Shown here piece by piece: positions 31,610 to 41,500 of a stretch of DNA of 51,855 nucleotides. The notes below the pieces were generated by a model that saw only the letters and a program-made list of their open reading frames with translations, did no database searches and had not been told where the DNA came from. Location: positions 172,877 to 224,731 of the forward strand of contig BFEA01001021.1 in the NCBI GenBank assembly GCA_003427395.1, written 5' to 3'. This DNA is from Chara braunii. Taxonomy: Eukaryota; Streptophyta; Charophyceae; Charales; Characeae. Each line of letters starts with the position of its first letter. Position 1 is the stretch's first letter. The position numbers and the translations under genes are program-made.

Positions 31610-32480
31610 CTAATCAGATTTGAGGGTGCCGCAAAAAAATTCAAATTTTCAAAATAAATAATAAAATAAAATAAAATAAATCAGAAAATGAGAAAAAAAG
31701 GTGGGAATAAGATAATTCGAATTTTTAGAAAAAGGAGGAAATATGTATAAAAAAAAAGATGAAAAGAAAAAAAACAGAAAAAAAATTGAAGTTCCGGGGG
31801 GAGAGAAACGAAAAAGTGAAGGGAAAAAGAAAGAAATAGGTGAGAGAAAAAAAAAAAAGTGAAAGGGGAGATGGGGGAAGTGATGGGGTTGTAGTTAGGG
31901 GAGAGAAGGGGGTAGAGGAGGGTGAGAGAATGAGAGAGATAGGGATGGGAAAGGTGAGGAGGGGTAGGAAAGATTAGTAGAAGATGGTGAGTGGAGAGGG
32001 GGGGAGAGAAAAAGGGTTATGGAAGATGAGTGAAGAGGGAGGTAGGAGGAGAGAGTAGTGGTAGCGTTCGAAAAGATGATTAGATGATGAGGGGGGGGGG
32101 AGAAAACGGGTTGGGGGAGAGTAGGTTAGTGGGTAGGATGGTGATACTAAGTTCTTGGGTCGCCAAGAACAGAGCACTACCAAGATCCACAGATCCACAG
32201 GATTTTGGCCTTCAAGATGCCGCTGGCCTGATGCCACTGCAAAAAAATAATTTATGGGGTGACCTGAGATCTTGATCAGCCACCCAGATGGCACTTTAAT
32301 GCAGCCCCCTAGCCAGGGGGGTCTTTAAGATCCACAGCAAGCTGCCACGTGGCACTGCAGAAGGGCAACACACAGCCACGTGCGCAGGCGGCAGCACCCA
32401 CGGGGAAGGGGGGAGGGGGGGGGGAGGGTAAATAGTTGTTGTGGCACTTCTTTAACAACAGCAAGCCACATTGTAAGCTC
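31610..32480. other. gene-free purine-rich stretch
   Basis: 31610-32120 is A- then AG-rich on the plus strand, with GGGGGAGA-type runs and no supported gene. 32150-32480 contains short inverted repeats such as CCCCCCT/AGGGGGG (about 32306-32322). Confidence 0.5.
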
Positions 32481-32484
32481 ACAC

Positions 32485-32572
32485 TGTGGCTTTGGCCAGT
32501 GTGTTAAGGCATTGGCCACACACACGCTTGAGCAGCAGCTGGCCAGGTTCAAACCCTGACAGGTGCAACATC
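32485..32572 (+). pseudogene. tRNA(Leu/Ser)-like sequence, probable SINE head
   Basis: TGGCCAGTGTGTTAAGG at 32493-32509 closely resembles the D-arm/A box of Leu-type tRNAs (TGGCCGAGTGGTTAAGG). CCAGGTTCAAACCCTGA at about 32544-32560 forms a perfect T-arm with B box GGTTCAAACC at 32546-32555. The spacing (about 53 nt) suits a tRNA with a long variable arm. The acceptor ends do not pair and no T-run follows, so a tRNA-derived SINE is more likely than a working tRNA. Confidence 0.5.
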
Positions 32573-33940
32573 CCGGATCTTGAATAATATAATCCAGGAG
32601 CGGGGCAGGGCGGGGTGGCAGGGCAGCGTGGGCGTATGGCGCATGCGTGTGGGGCGGTCTTGGCCTTGGCCTTTGCGCTTGCGCGTCGTGATGGTAGCTC
32701 CCTTGCTCCTTTTTTTCGCCACGTGTCAGCCTCTGCAAACTTTCGTTTTTCTCCTTTGTTTCGCCGTTTCCGCCCTGCAAAACCCTAAGAATCCCGGTTT
32801 CGGGATTACACCGATTTCCCCCTGTTACGGGAGGGTGGGCGGGTTCGAGCGGGGACCATTCCCGCTCTTATACCAGTGTGTCGGACCCGCCGGGATGGCG
32901 GTCCGTCAGGATGGAGAAGAAGGGTTGACGAAGGAGGACGTAGAGATGGAGCTGGAAGGGACAGCGCAACTCCGACGCGGACTCAACACGCACGTACTCC
33001 AAAATGCAGAATGAAGAATGATCTGAAAAACAGACAACAGCTGGGGTATCATGATACCCCCAGCGGACTGATTGGATTGGACTAGACTGGCCTGGTACCA
33101 ACAGTGGTACCGGGCAGGACTGGACTGGACTGGAACAACACACGGCTTGTGGGGTCAGGCCACGGCCTGGTCCCACATGCCGAACTGACAAATAATCGAA
33201 TAGGCCCCGACTGTAGGCCAGGGCTGATGGAGGCCCGCTGCACAATCTCTGTACCATAGGGGGGGTGGGGAATATAGTATCTTAGGGCTTCGGGGATTAG
33301 GTTGTTCCCACGATAGTCCGCCAGATTTTGTATTACCCATTCGTCTTTTCTATGTCGTTATCCCTGATGATATTCGTCTTTTCTATGTCGCTATCCCTGA
33401 TGATGCACCCGATTGGAATATCTTGATTCGTGAGGTATTCTCATGTCCTCATCTCCTATCGTATTCTACATGTCGTATTCTCATGTCGTTATTTCCTGTC
33501 GATTTCTTGAACTAGAGTTCTTAACAAGTTCTTGATTCGAGTGAGTTTTCCTTATTTGGATTTTCAAATTTTATCAAATCTCATCTTCAATCCCATCTTT
33601 GAGATTCGTTAGCTAATGACCTCAACTATGTCAGGATTATTCCTGATCATAGACATTCGTGAGTCCAATGGGACGTCTTAGTTGAATTTCTTGAATTTTC
33701 GATCACAAATGTTTCTTTCCAAAAAGGCTGTTGCAGACAGATTTCCCAATTGTGGGTTTTCCTATTTTTCAAGAGTAGTTTTCGCAGTTCTTTTCTATGT
33801 GAATAAACCCCCATCTGCAAATCTTATTTCTTTGTTGTGATTGCGGCCGTTGTGGTTTTGCAAATTAAAAGGGGGGGAGGTCGAATTAGGGGTAGGTGGG
33901 AAGTGGGGGGGTTCACTTAGATGAGGGTCCGACGGTTTAC
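32573..33940. other. gene-free stretch with two palindromes
   Basis: An 18-bp perfect palindrome GGGGTATCATGATACCCC lies at 33043-33060, with further flanking complementarity. GGTACCA/TGGTACC (33094-33111) follows. ACTGGACTGG-type repeats lie around 33080-33135. TTCTATGTCG(T/C)TATCCCTGATGAT is directly repeated at about 33346 and 33379. Confidence 0.6.
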
Positions 33941-34740
33941 AGAGGTAAGTCTTACCAGAAGGGTGGGGTGGGACGACGTTGGCCGGTGCTGGAGCATCTG
34001 CTCTGTGACCAGGGGGAGCTTGAGGCCATTGAAGTTATGCCGAGGGTGGAAGGCATAACCATCTCGCCCGACGTAGCTGTTGATGGGGCGGTGACCCTGT
34101 AACCTTTTGAGGGGCCATGCAGTTAAGAGAGGTGTCAAGGGGGGAAGGCACTCTCTGTCCGTCAGAATCAGTTAGATCGGTATTGGGGTTGTTTGTGTGG
34201 CCTTGTAACCCTAACACGGGGGTATGAGATCTTACGAGTTCTGGTACGAGGACTGAAAGCGGGATCGGCGTGTCCCTCATCGAGGGTGAAGGTAAGAGTC
34301 AGATTGTTGGTGACTGCCTCCTCTTGTTTTTTCAAATGGAGAGTGAAATCGGAAGCATGGTTGGGGAGAAATTTTGGGGGGGCTCATGTAGGAGGGGAAG
34401 GGTGGCTCAGGGGGGTAAGTCTATTAGAAGGACGGGGTGGGGCGACAGTGGTCGGTGCTGGAGCAGTGCTCTGTGACCATGGAGGAGCTTGAGGCCATTG
34501 GAGCTTGCCGAGGGTGGAAGGCATAACCACCTCTTTCAACGTAGCTGATTCTGGGGCAGTGACCCTGTAACCCGGTAGGGGGTTTGGCAGCTAAGGAAGT
34601 GTCGAGGGGGGAAGACGCTTCCTGTCCGTAAAAAAACAGTCAATTCGGTGTTGGGGCAGCTTGTGTTGCCTTGTAACCCTAGCAAGGGGGGTGTGAGAAA
34701 CTGGCGACTTCTGGTACGAGGACTGAAAGCTTGAGTGACG
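33941..34740 (+). repeat. about 470-bp direct tandem duplication
   Basis: Copy 1 (33941 to about 34265) and copy 2 (34411 to about 34736) share long runs, for example GCTCTGTGACCA, GAGCTTGAGGCCATTG, CCGAGGGTGGAAGGCATAAC, GTGACCCTGTAACC and TTCTGGTACGAGGACTGAAA, in the same order. The remaining part of each 470-bp unit is diverged. No coding frame is shared by the copies. Confidence 0.8.
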
Positions 34741-35246
34741 GTTTCTCGCCTGTAGTGTGGGTTTGGTTTGGATTGATGGTGGTTCAACTCTGATTTTTGT
34801 TTCTCTAATTTTCCTTTTGTTAATTTTTGAAAAAAGAATAAGGAGAGTGGGAGAAGATGGTGGGTTATCACGCGTCCTACCAGTGAGGGGGCTAGCTGGT
34901 AGGATGGGAGTATGGTATAGCAGCAGCAGAGATGGTGGCTCCGCTGTAGTCAGTCTTGCCGGAGGGAGGTAAAATGGATTGAGGGGGAATTCTTATGAGT
35001 CGTTTCTGAATCATGGTGTTGTCATAGATAGGTTTGAAGTAGCCCCACTTCTCTGAGCCAATGCAAGGTAATGGCCCCGGTATCTTAATTCTCAAAATTC
35101 CATCCTTAGGCCAATTGGATTTTTCGAGTAGGTTCCTAGTCTTATTTCCATGAAATTTCCTGATGAGCTGTCTGAATGTACTCGTGATGGGACGCTGGGC
35201 CCGGTTCCCAGTTTGTGCCAATATGTGAGGATATGGTTGTATCTAT

Positions 35247-35328
35247 GGGACGTTGGAACCGGTTTCCAGCAGGTGTTGCTCCCCCCCAATAGATGGAGCT
35301 TTGTTAAAAAAAAAAAAAAAAAAAAAAG
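35247..35328 (+). repeat. A-tailed dispersed module, copy 1
   Basis: GGGACGTTGGAACCGGTTTC, CAGCAGGTG and CCAATAGATGGAGC are followed by a run of about 25 As (35304-35328). The same module recurs at 37383 (plus) and 37808-37845 (minus). A shorter related segment (GGGACGCTGGGCCCGGTTCC) lies at about 35188. An A-tailed module repeated in both orientations indicates a SINE or LINE 3' end. Confidence 0.7.
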
Positions 35329-35329
35329 A

Positions 35330-35732
35330 CACTCTGATAACCAATTGTAACATGATTTTCAGCCAGGGAGTAGATTACTACGATGAGTTGAAGGAGAGGC
35401 TGTCCATTGAAACATCTACAATAGGGATAAGCGCTTCAACAACAGTGACGGCACGTGCGACTATGATTTCAGCGACAACTACAATCACATCAATGACATC
35501 AACCATAACAACAGTGCTTGCGATGATGCCATCTGCAACGACGTCCATTACATCATAAACATCACCAACGTTGATTTCATCGACCATCAACATGACGGCG
35601 TCGACTTCACTACTTGCATCTGCATCAGTGTCAGTGATGTCTCTACCATCACTGACATCAGTAACGAATGCTTCGTCTCAAATAGCGGCAATGAGGTTTG
35701 TGGAGGCGACTACTCAAAAGATTGTCGGTTGC

Positions 35733-35764
<32 letters not shown>

Positions 35765-37100
35765 AAATAACAATAATATTGACGTTGTGGTAAGGGCGAT
35801 TGGGCATCCCCTTCCCCCCCCTCTTCTCCCTCCCCTCTTGCTTGTTTTCTCACACTTTTTCGGGGTTGACTGGGGGGAAGCGAGACTGGGTAGGTCGAAT
35901 GGATTGTTCGGCAAACCGGAAGGGTGTGCAGGGGAGCGAGAAGTGGGATGGTGGAGTAAAGGGGTGGGATAGCGACTACCAGATCGCCGAGGTGGATAGG
36001 GTGACTTGTGATTGGTCTGCTTTTCCACATCCAACGCTGGCATGGCAACAGGGCGGGTAGGGTTTGCCCATGTGGTCATTCAACGATATGCCATGTGGAA
36101 TATGTGATTTCAGTTTTTTGTGTTTCTACATTTTGGTCACGTGGCAGGGAAGGAGGTGCTGGGAAGATCGGCACCGATGCCTATGCGATTGACTTGTGTT
36201 CTGTCACGTGAGTATTGCGAGTTGACCTTTTTTCAATTTTTTATAAACATGGATTCTCACCACATGGGAGGGTAGGAGGTGCAGTGGTGTTAGGCATCCG
36301 GGTTGTATATGTCGTTGTTTTGCTATCCTGCTACGTGGGTATTTTGCTTTGAATTTGTCTGCAATAGGGCTTTCCTCCACTTGAGTGGTTTGTAGTTAAT
36401 TATGATCGTGGGGGGAAGCTTAATATAACTACTGATAAACTGCTAAACTATCTCGCCCTGCAATCAAATTCTATGCCTTATTCGAGTCTCCCCCACTCCT
36501 CACGGTAGGGCGGAGCTTGATTCGGCACACAATGGGGTTAATCCTTCCCGACCTGGGGAAGCAATCAATGCCCCGTGATTATGCTACAGTCGTGATATGC
36601 AGGGAAGTTGTCTCCAGGGGAGCAGTGGCTGAGGCTCTTCCGGCCCTAATGGGAAGAGGCGTGGGTATAAGTTTGTAATGAAATTCGTAAATGGAGCCTT
36701 GGCCACTGGGCCCTTTTTAAAAAAGGAACTGTCTGGTGGCGATATATATATGGGGCCTGTAGTTCATTGTCTAGGCCTGGCGTCCGAAGTTCCCGTTCGA
36801 CAAGGTTCGTCCGATTCCGCTTCCACCAGGGCTGCACAATCTATCAGCCCTGGTGCCTATCACTGTTGTTCGGTCCAAGTTGCCTGCCCGTCGGTAGGGC
36901 AATGGTCCTGAGTGCTGGCCACACTGAGGTAGAATAGTGGGATAGGGGATGCGCTAGGAGTATTGATGTGAGGATGGGTTGGGAGGTGGTCTCATATTCC
37001 AGGACACCCGCGGCTCACAGTTCCAGGTGATCACTGTGCACACACTGACTGGCCCCTACAACACCCTGGACTTCAAAAAAAAAAAAAAAAGAGAAAACTA
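35330..37100. other. gene-free stretch with (CAA)n and ACATCA-rich tract
   Basis: Degenerate ATCA/CAAC triplets run 35400-35660, and a near-perfect (CAA)n lies at 35730-35765. Open frames here are Thr/Ser/Asn-rich artefacts of these triplets. The rest (36.0-37.1 kb) shows no supported gene. An A-run of about 16 lies at 37076-37091. Confidence 0.6.
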
Positions 37101-37105
37101 GGGCG

Positions 37106-37290
37106 CGGTCAGGGTTAGAGTTTGAAAATACGTTTCAAACTGCCGTTTTGGAGTCCAGTCCCCTCTAAAGTTTACACTGCAGGCCAAACTCCTCCGTCGC
37201 GTGGGTGTCGCAGGGCGGAGTTTGTAACTGCAGTCTAGTCATCCACGTCGGAGGGCCAGGCGGTTTTTCAAAAAAAAAAGAAGAAACAAG
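37106..37290 (-). repeat. dispersed repeat, copy 1 (inverted relative to 51.7 kb)
   Basis: The reverse complement matches 51680-51838 along its length, including GGACTGGACTCCAAAACGGC, AGTTTGAAACGTATTT and GACTAGACTGCAGTTACAAA. Both copies are bordered by A-runs. Confidence 0.7.
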
Positions 37291-37382
37291 GAGGGAAAAA
37301 AAAGATCGTGGCGCTGTATCTTTGAATGTTCTAGCAGCAGATTCTTGATCATGTACCAGCATCAATAGTATCACTTGTATGA

Positions 37383-37526
37383 GGGACGCTGGACCCGTTT
37401 TCCAGCAGGTGCAGCTCCCCACCAATAGACTGGAGCCAGTAGCTGAGCTGCTAGTGGTGAATGCTCACAGCAGCATCACTAACAGTTTCAGTATCTGTTT
37501 TTTTTAAAAAAAAAAAAAAAAAAAAA
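37383..37526 (+). repeat. A-tailed dispersed module, copy 2
   Basis: GGGACGCTGGACCCGTTTTC, CAGCAGGTGCAGCTCCCC and ACCAATAGACTGGAGC match the module at 35247. About 80 bp later a T-run followed by about 21 As ends at 37526. Confidence 0.7.
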
Positions 37527-37640
37527 GATTCACTCTCAGTTTCCACGACTGTTCTCGAAATGTGCAAAAGGAGAGTGAATCTTCTCTAGAACATGGAAAG
37601 ATACAACGCCATGATTTTTGCCTTTTGTTGAAAGGGGATA
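37527..37640 (+). repeat. hairpin plus conserved flank, left of LINE
   Basis: GATTCACTCTC (37527-37537) and GAGAGTGAATC (37571-37581) are perfect 11-bp complements. The following CTAGAACATGGAAAGATACA and ATGATTTTTGCCTTTTGT are nearly repeated at 47642-47684, again right after a hairpin. The two copies lie about 10 kb apart in the same orientation, one on each side of the LINE. Confidence 0.75.
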
Positions 37641-37766
37641 CAGGGGCCCAACGAGATACACGGGCTGACAACAACGCTGAGGCCCTAGGGGATACACGTG
37701 CTGACAACAACCCAGTTTCTTTTCTTTTTTTTTGCTCTTTTGTTTTTCCTTCTCAGAGTTCCGGAC

Positions 37767-37804
37767 CTGTCTCTTATACACATCTAGATGTGTATAAGAG
37801 ACAG
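37767..37804. other. Illumina Nextera mate-pair junction adapter (artefact)
   Basis: CTGTCTCTTATACACATCT (37767-37785) is the 19-bp Tn5 mosaic end, immediately followed by its exact reverse complement (37786-37804). This 38-bp palindrome is the junction adapter made when Nextera mate-pair fragments are circularised. It is not genomic. Translated, it gives the familiar contaminant peptide VSYTHLDVYKRQ. Sequence left and right of it was joined in the library and is not necessarily adjacent in the genome. Confidence 0.97.
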
Positions 37805-37807
37805 GGT

Positions 37808-37845
37808 GGGGAGCTGCACCTGCTGGAAACCGGGTCCAGTGTCCC
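37808..37845 (-). repeat. A-tailed dispersed module, copy 3 (inverted)
   Basis: GGGGAGCTGCACCTGCTGG and GGGTCCAGTGTCCC are the reverse complement of the module at 37383-37421. It begins 3 bp after the adapter, consistent with a chimeric join of two repeat copies. Confidence 0.8.
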
Positions 37846-37914
37846 ACAACATGTATGACAGGGAGCCAATGTTTACTGTGTTATCTCGCCCGGGTTATAC
37901 GGAATCCTCTTTCG

Positions 37915-38275
37915 TGCAGAGCGATGCGTGGATCCTCATGCAATCTATTTGTCACTGAGTCTTGCGTATCATGATGAGAGACCCTGGATCAGCAATATAA
38001 AGATGCAACTAAACCGTGCTTGACCATGACAGTGTGCTGATCCCTTCAGGGTTTCCCCATCCTGCAGAGCAATGCCGGAAGCCCTCATGCAATCTGTGGA
38101 TATCCATATATCCTAATAAGAATTCGTGGACCAGCAATGCATAGGTGTAGGTAGACCGTGCTTAAGCCATGACGTGCGTAGATCCATTCTGGGCTCCCCT
38201 TTCCTACCGTCCGTGGATGACCATGTTGCTCCAGAGCCCTGTGTATCATGACAGTTCGGGGAGCCAACATTTGAC
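37915..38275 (-). repeat. about 130-150-bp degenerate tandem repeat, LINE 3' side
   Basis: Words shared by consecutive units include CCTCATGCAATCT (37936 and 38083), CTAATAAGAATTCGTGGACC versus TGATGAGAGACCCTGGATC, CAGCAATRYA, ACCGTGCTTR and CATGAC. They lie between the adapter and the end of LINE ORF2, so they are probably part of its 3' untranslated region. Confidence 0.55.
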
Positions 38276-38585
38276 TAAAGTATCCTTCCTGTCAGCACTC
38301 CTCAGTGGTCCTCGAAACTTGTCTATTTTGTAGACCGAGTCCCCTCTTCCGTTCCTCCCTCCAGCAAGCTGATGATGCCTTGCCTTGTCGTTGGCGTCGT
38401 CTGTAGATGGCACTTTGAGGTTGCAACCGCTACATAGGGATGGGGGCACAGGGGCACAAGAGGAGCGACCAGCGTGTCAGACAGGCAATGGGGGGGGAAG
38501 AGGGAGGGGCCAGATGGGGGAGGAGAAGGGGGGAGGGGAGGGGGGGGGAACGGGGAGAGGGGGGAGGTGTAGTCGAGGCCAGTGC
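38276..38585. other. G-rich 3' flank of LINE ORF2
   Basis: No gene. A strongly G-rich patch (38490-38570) on the plus strand, C-rich in the LINE's sense strand, directly follows the ORF2 stop. No poly(A) is seen at a LINE 3' end here. Confidence 0.5.
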
Positions 38586-41500
38586 TCAGTCCGCAACAAT
38601 CACAAAGTTTGTTGGAAGGAAGGGGACCTCAAAGCAGTTGAAAGGCCTTCTATCCCAAGATGATTCGGTGATCCTCCATGGTTTCCACTGGATGTCCAGG
38701 GAGCTAGTCAATTCTGAAAATGTGTTGTGCGGGTCCTGCCATAGCTGGCGGTAGGTAAGCACAATGGTTTCTTTAGCCGCCTGCTCCTTTTCCTCGCGGC
38801 ACGCCTGTTTCATTTCTTTCCATGCTTCATGCATCCGGGCTCTGATTTCATCTTCCGCCCCCTGTTGTGCTTGTTGCAGGCCAGATTGATGGTCTTTTCT
38901 TTCGAAGGCACACCTAGCCCGCCATGCAAGCATTACTATATGGAGGCGCATGTAGGAAAAGAGGTTGACTGCGTAGGAGGACCATTGGGCCAACAGGATC
39001 TGGTTTCTGCCGAGCAACAGGAGACCCAAGTCCCAGGGGATGTGATTCCCTGTGAGGGAGTGGAATGCTGCATCCCACCATTGCCATATTTGGGTGACCA
39101 TTGGGCATCCCAACAGGCAATGCTCCAGTGTTGTTCGGGCCGGTGGCGTTGCTCTTCCACAATACGAGCAGATGGGGGATAGCAGCCCCTTCTGTTCCAG
39201 GTTTGTTATGGACACCAACCAGTCGGGGGTGGGGAGACATCGGTGCACAATCTGCCACTGTAGAGATCTGAGGTTTGTTGGCATGACCTTAGAGTATGTG
39301 GCCCACGATAGATTGTGCATGAGCTGAGCATCTAAGGGCGAGTCCCTTTCCCATCTANGGGTCAGTNTCTGGTCAAGGGGGATGTCCGGGCGCGAGGTTC
39401 GATAGGCCCCTTTAACCGTGTATTCCCAGAAATTCATAATTTNGTGTCCGGGCCACTCCCACTCAGCCGGGTCGAACGGCAGGNTTGCCACNGGTATGGA
39501 CGGTTCATACACGTAGTATCCTTTATCATNGTCCCCCACCACCCTCACTTGTATAANTCCTCCCCAGATCTCAGTCCCNTCCTGCTCTTCAGTCCTGGTA
39601 ATTTTTGAGAATCTGGCGTCCGGTAGCNGGGGTTGGTAAGCCTCCAAATAGGNNCGATCTTCCTCCCTCCTATGAACTCTGTATATTAGTCGGGGNCGGG
39701 CCTGGTCTTCAAACTTGACCACCCAATCGTTTTGCAGGACGTCGGGTCCCTTTTTGAGGGCTAGGCGCCAGGCCAGCGNGATAGNCTCCCTTAGCTNACT
39801 AGCATTGGCTTCCACCGACTTGGCATGCTTTAATCTGCGCTGCAGCTGGTCGGTGGTAGCCCANTCTTCTTTAATNGGGTCCCACAGGTNCCCAANAGTA
39901 TAAACCCCTTTCTTTGCCCNGGTAAGCCATGTCGAGTTGGAGGAGAGGGAGAAGGGGCTGCCTGCATCATCGAGGATAAAGGGGTTGCCAAATAGCGGCT
40001 GCCTCCATACATTGTGCCATCTGTTCGGCGGCCGTTCCAGCTTCGGGCCTCTCTTCCTCCAGAGCTTGAGCATGTTGGGCCACATCGAGTCAAGGGGGAT
40101 ATCCAGCCTGGTGGCCTGCGTCGGGGTGCGAGGATGTGGCTGATGTGGAGGGGCGGGTATTGACCAGTGGGAATTAGGGAGCCATCTGAACGGATGCACC
40201 CGGGCCGATGCCGCCGCCTGCGGGGCCAGATTAGCTATTTGCAGGCAGGCCAAGTGGGCCCAAGGGATATCGTTGCCTACGAGAAGCCTCACCAGAATTT
40301 TGAAGATCAAGGCTTCGCTTTCCCTTTCCGGGTCCAATATCCCAACCCCCCCTCCGGCTCTTGGCTGGGTGAGGATGTCCCAGCCGACTCTGCTCATACA
40401 GCTATGGGAATCCGCACTATTTTTCCAGAGGTAGGTCGTTAGTTCCCTTCTCAATCTTGTGTATTGTGGGGGGTTGAGCGCCCATACCGCCAGCTTGTAC
40501 CAGATGGCCGCCAACATAGCATTATTGATTGCCAGCGCGCGACCCACCAAGGATGTGTGCAGTCCATCCCATTTGGCCAGACGATCAACTGCCATGCTGA
40601 CCAACGCATCATCGTGATCTGACGGGGGCCCTAGGGCTGTCAGTCTCACAGCCAGTATTCGTATTGCTTCTTCCCGAGGCGCCCATGCTATATTTGGTTC
40701 GGGGGGGGGTGGTTGTCCTTGGGGATGCAGCCACCATCCTTGTGTTTTGGACCCCCAATTAACTTTCATATCTGCGGCCAGCGAAAAGAGGTGTATTACA
40801 TGAGTAACAGCGTTCAGGCTGGTCGCATCAGCCTTGATGAGCACAGTCAGGTCGTCTGCAAACAGTGATGTGACCGGGATGAGATGCTCAGGAAGTTATG
40901 GGATCGACACTTTGGTGATATGAGGATGTGCTCGGATAAGTGAGGCGAGGGCCTCCATCACGATAACGAAGAGCAATGGCGCTATGGGGTCCCCTTGTCT
41001 TACCGATCTCTGGAGGTGGATCGGAGGCAACAGATGTCCGTTGAGCATAATGTTTGTAGATGCCGCCCTGTGGAGGAGCTGCACCCAGCGGCAGAAGGTC
41101 GGCCCGAAGTTCATTTTGTTGAGGCACATATCCAAGAAATCCCAGTCAACGTGGTCGTACGCTTTTTCAAATCGATAAACAAGATCGCCGCTTGGACCCT
41201 GCGTTGACGGGAGTATTTAATAGTCTCGTTGACTAGGAGAATGTTATCTTGGATGTTCCTATTGGGCATAAACCCCGATTGATCCGGATTAATTAAGATG
41301 TTCATCATGGGCAATAATTGGTTAGTGAGGGCCTTGGATACCAGCTTATATGGGACCGGGAGGAGAGTGATAGGCCTATAGTTTCGGATATCCTCCTTGT
41401 CCTTTTTTTCGTAAAGCAGTGTAGTGACCCCTTGTCCTATCATGCCCCCGAACGATCCTTCCTTCTGCACAGCTATCACGTATTACATCAGATCGTCGCA

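Noticed and set aside
37562-37858. Open frames spanning the adapter
   Set aside because: They include the translated sequencing adapter (VSYTHLDVYKRQ) and are artefacts.
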